From positions 1 to 9,258 of the forward strand of contig JALTMS010000688.1 of NCBI GenBank assembly GCA_027001345.1: a stretch of 9,258 bases of DNA, written 5' to 3'. The notes beneath the pieces were generated by a model. The model was not told where the DNA came from. It saw only the letters and a list, made by a program, of their open reading frames with translations, and made no database searches. The translations under genes and the position numbers were made by a program. Below are positions 6,480-9,258 of the stretch, piece by piece. Within the stretch, counting starts at the first letter, position 1. The number at the start of each line of letters is the position of its first letter. The DNA is from Acidobacteriota bacterium. Lineage in GTDB: Bacteria > Acidobacteriota > Polarisedimenticolia > J045.

Positions 6480-8563
6480 GGGGTGTCCTCCTCGGTACCC
6501 TGGTTTCGGTACTTCTTCAGTAGCTCTTCCGAAACATCCTTCGGCACCGGAGCATAGCGCGCAAACTCCATCGTGTACTCCGCCTTGCCCTGGGTTGCCG
6601 AACGCAGGTCGGTGGAGTAGCCGAACATCTCGGACAGCGGCACGTCCGCCTCGATCCGGGCGAAGCCCTGGTCTTCGGTCGAGCCGATGATCGTCCCGCG
6701 GCGCTGCATCAGCGAGCGATAGATCGTGCCCTGGAACTCTCCCGGTCCCTCCACCACCACCCGCATCAGCGGTTCGAGGATCCGCGGCCCGGCCTTGCGG
6801 TAGGCCTCGCGGAAGGCGGCACGGGCCGCCGCCTGGAAGGCCATGTCCGAGGAGTCGACGCTGTGGGAGTTGCCGTCGACCAGCACCGCCCGGATGCCGA
6901 CCACCGGAAAGCCGATCAGACTGCCCTTGGTCAACGAAGAGCGGAAGCCCTTGTCGCAAGCTGGAATGTACTCGGTGGGGATCGCACCGCCACGGATTTG
7001 ATCGACGAACTCGTAGTCGTCGTCTTCGATCGGTTCGAGATAGCCGACCACCTTGGCGTACTGACCCGAGCCGCCGGTCTGTTTCTTGTGCAGGTAGTCG
7101 AAGTCGGCCCGCCGGGAGATCGCCTCGCGGTAGGCCACCTGGGGGGCTCCGGTCTCCACCTCGGCGGCGTATTCCCGGCGCATCCGCTCGACATAGACCT
7201 CGAGATGCAGCTCGCCCATGCCCGAGATGATGGTCTGACCCGATTCCTCGTCGAGACGCACCCGGAAGGTGGGATCCTCCTTCGAGAAGCGGGACAGCGC
7301 CTTGCTCATGTTGGCCTGGGCCTTGGCGTCCACCGGCTGGATGCTCAGGGAGATCACCGGGTCGGGCACGTGCATCGAGGTCATTGCCAGCCGCGGACCA
7401 TCGCTGACGAAGGTGTCGCCGGTATGACAGTCGATGCCGAACAGTCCGACGATGTCTCCTGCCGCTCCCGCGTCGATGTCCTCCATCTTGTCTGCGTGCA
7501 TCCGCACCAGACGGCCGACCTTGATCTTCCGGCCGGTGCGGGTCTGGACCAGGGTCGAGCCCTTGCGCAGGGTACCCTGGTAGACCCGCAGGTAGGTCAA
7601 CTGGCCGAAACGACCATCGTCCAGCTTGAAGGCGTAGGCCACGGTCTGGGCGTCGGAGTCCGCCTCGAGCAGCACGGGCTCGTCGCTGTCGAGATCCACG
7701 GCTTCGATCGGCACGTCCGAAGGGCAGGGCAGGTAGAGGTTGACCGCATCCATCAGCGGCTGAACCCCCTTGTTCTTGTAGGCCGAGCCGATCAGTACGG
7801 GCGTCAGGTCGAGGGAGAGCACACCCCGGCGGATCGCCTCGTGGATCAGCTCCGGGGTGGCTTGGTCTTCGAGGGCCGCTTCCATCAGCTCGTCCGAGAA
7901 CAGGCTGGCGGTATCGAGCAGCTCGGCTCGCCGCTCGTCGGCCAGGGGCCGGAGAGCTTCTGGAATCTCGGCCGCCTCGACCTGCTCGCCAGCCTCGCCC
8001 CGGAAGTACAGAGCCTTCATCTCCACCAGGTCGATCACGCCTTCGAACTCGGCCTCCAGGCCGATCGGAAGTTGCAGCAGCAGCGCCTGGTGGCCGAGCT
8101 TGTCACGCAGGGCCTGCACCACCTTGTCCGGGTTGGCGCCGGAGCGGTCGCACTTGTTGACGAAGGCGACCCTTGGCACCTTGTAGCGCCGCATCTGCCG
8201 ATCGACGGTGATCGACTGGGACTGCACTCCGGCCACGGCGCAGAGCACCAGAACCGCGCCGTCGAGTACGCGCAGGGCACGCTCCACTTCGATGGTGAAG
8301 TCGACGTGTCCCGGAGTGTCGATGATGTTGATGTGGTGGTCCTTCCAATTCACATAGGTCGAGGCGGAGGTGATGGTGATCCCGCGCTCCCGCTCGAGTT
8401 CCATGTGGTCCATGGTGGCCCCGACGCCGTCCTTGCCCTTGACGTCGTGGATCGCATGGATGCGCTGGGCATAGAAGAGGATCCGCTCGGAGAGGGTCGT
8501 CTTGCCCGAGTCGATGTGGGCGGAGATACCGATATTTCGGATCCGCTCGAGCTGGTTGATCAT
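6476..8563 (-). CDS. fusA: Elongation factor G, mitochondrial EF-G1/spdEFG1-like type
   Basis: EF-G is the GTPase that drives ribosomal translocation. The protein is 695 aa, the normal length. I start at the ATG at 8563 because family members begin just before ERIRNIGISAHID; a frame from 8599 adds 12 unconserved residues. Motifs: G1 AHIDSGKT (15-22), RGITI (60-64), DTPGH with catalytic His86 (82-86), NKCD (136-139), GSA near 257-259, and the domain IV entry HKKQTGGSGQYAKV near 490-502. Ser in DSGKT, the HDVKGKDGVGATMD region (39-52) and ALRVLDGAVLVLCAV (96-110) match mitochondrial EF-G1 and bacterial spdEFG1 proteins, where the ordinary bacterial factor has AHIDAGKT. In spirochaetes and mitochondria this type does translocation while a second EF-G does ribosome recycling. 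That split is inferred here, since no second copy is in the window. The gene is not in an rpsL-rpsG operon context. Confidence 0.96.
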   Translation of the reverse strand: MINQLERIRNIGISAHIDSGKTTLSERILFYAQRIHAIHDVKGKDGVGATMDHMELERERGITITSASTYVNWKDHHINIIDTPGHVDFTIEVERALRVLDGAVLVLCAVAGVQSQSITVDRQMRRYKVPRVAFVNKCDRSGANPDKVVQALRDKLGHQALLLQLPIGLEAEFEGVIDLVEMKALYFRGEAGEQVEAAEIPEALRPLADERRAELLDTASLFSDELMEAALEDQATPELIHEAIRRGVLSLDLTPVLIGSAYKNKGVQPLMDAVNLYLPCPSDVPIEAVDLDSDEPVLLEADSDAQTVAYAFKLDDGRFGQLTYLRVYQGTLRKGSTLVQTRTGRKIKVGRLVRMHADKMEDIDAGAAGDIVGLFGIDCHTGDTFVSDGPRLAMTSMHVPDPVISLSIQPVDAKAQANMSKALSRFSKEDPTFRVRLDEESGQTIISGMGELHLEVYVERMRREYAAEVETGAPQVAYREAISRRADFDYLHKKQTGGSGQYAKVVGYLEPIEDDDYEFVDQIRGGAIPTEYIPACDKGFRSSLTKGSLIGFPVVGIRAVLVDGNSHSVDSSDMAFQAAARAAFREAYRKAGPRILEPLMRVVVEGPGEFQGTIYRSLMQRRGTIIGSTEDQGFARIEADVPLSEMFGYSTDLRSATQGKAEYTMEFARYAPVPKDVSEELLKKYRNQGTEEDTP

Positions 8564-8579
8564 CGTGCTCTCATCCCTC

Positions 8580-8597
8580 GCGTCCCCAGGAGGACGC
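8580..8597 (-). promoter_or_regulatory. Stem-loop in the fusA leader
   Basis: GCGTCC (8597-8592) and GGACGC (8585-8580), read on the minus strand, pair as a perfect 6 bp stem with loop TCCTGG. It sits 16 nt upstream of the chosen ATG at 8563. Between it and the ATG is only a weak purine stretch (CGAGGGATGAGAG), so fusA lacks a textbook ribosome site. The hairpin could influence initiation. Chance formation is possible. Confidence 0.35.
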
Positions 8598-8724
8598 ATG
8601 GTCTCGCCGGCTTTTCCGGGAGTGATCGTCGACGGCGGACTTCCCGCCTGTTTCCCCGTGTGGTGGCGCGCGGCGACTGAAGCTGACGGCAGCCGGTGGG
8701 GCCGACCGGGGAATGACCGGCGGG

Positions 8725-8753
8725 AATATAGGCCGAGCCTCTCCGCCTGTCCA
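8725..8753 (-). promoter_or_regulatory. sigma70-type promoter for fusA
   Basis: On the minus strand, TGGACA (8753-8748, 5/6 to TTGACA) and TATATT (8730-8725, 5/6 to TATAAT) are separated by exactly 17 bp. Just upstream is a run of seven T residues, an AT-rich stretch of UP-element type that is conspicuous in this GC-rich DNA. Transcription would start near 8718, leaving a leader of about 155 nt before fusA. The rest of the 8564-8819 gap holds only the leader stem-loop and no gene I can support. Confidence 0.75.
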
Positions 8754-8819
8754 GAAAAAAAGTCATGTTTCCCGGCAGTGACAGGTAAGTATGGGGTGCT
8801 CCGTGGGGCGAGCGGAGAG

Positions 8820-9257
8820 TCAGGACTCGGCGAAGCGTTCGCTGAATCGGCGCAACGCCTTGGGCGATCCGATCAGGAACAGGCGGTCGGTGGCGGCCAG
8901 TTCCCGATCCGGATCGGGAGGCACTTCGGTACGGAAGGCCAGACCCTGTCCACCGGGACCGGCCTGGTGCCGGATCGCCACCACGTGGAGCCCGAAGGTG
9001 TCCCGCAGGTGGAGTTCCTTGAGGTTCTTGCCGACGAAGGAGGCAGGTACCCGATGTTCGCCCATGTCCACGTCGGGCCCGAGATCGACGAACTGGGTCA
9101 GACCTGGGCGGGCCAGGGTCGCCACCAGGTTCTTGGCGGTGTCGCGCTCAGGAAAGACCGCCTGGTCGGCTCCGAGCACTCGCAGAGCCTCCTCTTCGTC
9201 CCGGCTGTCGACCTGGACGATCAGCCGGGACGAAGAGGAGGCTCTGCGAGTGCTCGG
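8820..9257 (-). CDS. TrkA/KtrA-type potassium uptake regulatory subunit, N-terminus missing
   Basis: This is the cytoplasmic gating subunit of a Trk/Ktr K+ channel, which binds nucleotide through an N-terminal RCK (TrkA_N) domain and other ligands through TrkA_C. About 135 native residues are visible. RLIVQVDSRDEEEALRVLGAD and AVFPERDTAKNLV are the end of the RCK domain, and VPASFVGKNLKELHLRDTFGLH opens TrkA_C, which continues through FRTEVPPDPDRELAATDRLFLIG to the stop at 8822-8820. The nucleotide-binding GxGxxG part lies beyond the window. Codons upstream of about 9228 (minus-strand order) encode a Ser/Arg-rich nonsense stretch from the right arm of a perfect inverted repeat and should be discounted. 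No start can be assigned; a GTG at 9179 falls inside conserved sequence and is not the start. The stop is 256 bp upstream of fusA, with no obvious terminator. Confidence 0.85.
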   Translation of the reverse strand, partial: PSTRRASSSSRLIVQVDSRDEEEALRVLGADQAVFPERDTAKNLVATLARPGLTQFVDLGPDVDMGEHRVPASFVGKNLKELHLRDTFGLHVVAIRHQAGPGGQGLAFRTEVPPDPDRELAATDRLFLIGSPKALRRFSERFAES

Positions 9258-9258
9258 A
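9171..9258. repeat. Perfect 37 bp inverted repeat at the window end (probable fold-back artefact)
   Basis: Bases 9171-9207 and 9222-9258 are exact reverse complements, with a 14 nt spacer (9208-9221), and the right arm ends on the last base. The left arm encodes conserved TrkA sequence in frame. The right arm in the same frame encodes a Ser/Arg-rich string where TrkA should continue. The native sequence carries a short CGGCTG/CAGCCG inverted repeat at the inner edge, which could have seeded snap-back copying during amplification or assembly. Confidence 0.85.

Noticed and set aside
6480..6959. An upstream extension of the ATPase gene to 401 codons
   Set aside because: The added part is the fusA 3' end in another frame. 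The ATG at 6479 has a GGAGG and fits the RecA-fold N-terminus.
6863..8680. A 605-codon open frame on the plus strand opposite fusA
   Set aside because: The composition (His/Val/Asp/Gly-rich) is what EF-G gives when read antisense in high-GC DNA. No ribosome site or motif supports it.
8799..8817. CTCCG...CGGAG stem just after the trkA stop, considered as a terminator
   Set aside because: Only 5 bp with a 9 nt loop and no T-run, which is too weak to call.
1..9258. CRISPR arrays, insertion sequences, tRNA/rRNA genes, riboswitches
   Set aside because: No spaced direct repeats, no transposase motifs, no tRNA-like cloverleaf and no recognisable riboswitch core were seen on reading both strands.

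Overview
The window reads as one piece of a high-GC, Gram-negative-type bacterial chromosome, probably a whole metagenomic contig because both ends cut through genes. Lipid A/KDO genes imply an LPS-bearing outer membrane. The elongation factor G belongs to the mitochondrial EF-G1/spdEFG1-like type, and there is a secreted protein joining a carboxypeptidase-regulatory-like segment to TPRs. Together these suggest a non-proteobacterial diderm phylum. Acidobacteriota is my best guess, with Myxococcota/Deltaproteobacteria-like or Planctomycetes groups as alternatives. The phylum is an inference from family resemblance, not from any marker search.

Layout: (1) 1-1973, minus strand: waaA (KDO transferase) followed by lpxK (lipid A 4'-kinase, cut by the window start), overlapping by ATGA. 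(2) 2129-3085, plus: a malate dehydrogenase of the LDH-like type with a lengthened substrate loop, followed by a strong GC hairpin. (3) 3230-4552, plus: an exported seven-TPR protein with its own likely promoter and a leader stem-loop. (4) 4566-5081, minus: a DUF2058-type basic/coiled-coil protein, convergent with the TPR gene. (5) 5230-5718, plus: a small six-cysteine protein resembling the YbjN/type-III-chaperone-like fold, divergent from the DUF2058 gene across a 148 bp gap holding a perfect 9 bp dyad. (6) 5754-8563, minus: fusA followed by a DnaB/KaiC-like ATPase that starts inside the fusA stop codon (ATGA), transcribed from a good sigma70-type promoter at 8725-8753. (7) 8820 to the end, minus: the C-terminal part of a TrkA/KtrA-type potassium channel regulator.

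The genes form housekeeping modules (LPS core assembly, TCA cycle, translation, K+ uptake) with three less understood proteins between them. No mobile element, CRISPR array, tRNA or rRNA was seen. The least explained items are the ATPase coupled to fusA and the YbjN-like/DUF2058 divergent pair. The last 88 bases form a perfect 37 bp inverted repeat running to the final base. It replaces conserved TrkA sequence with nonsense, so the last ~31 bases are probably a fold-back artefact. I found no convincing previously undescribed system.
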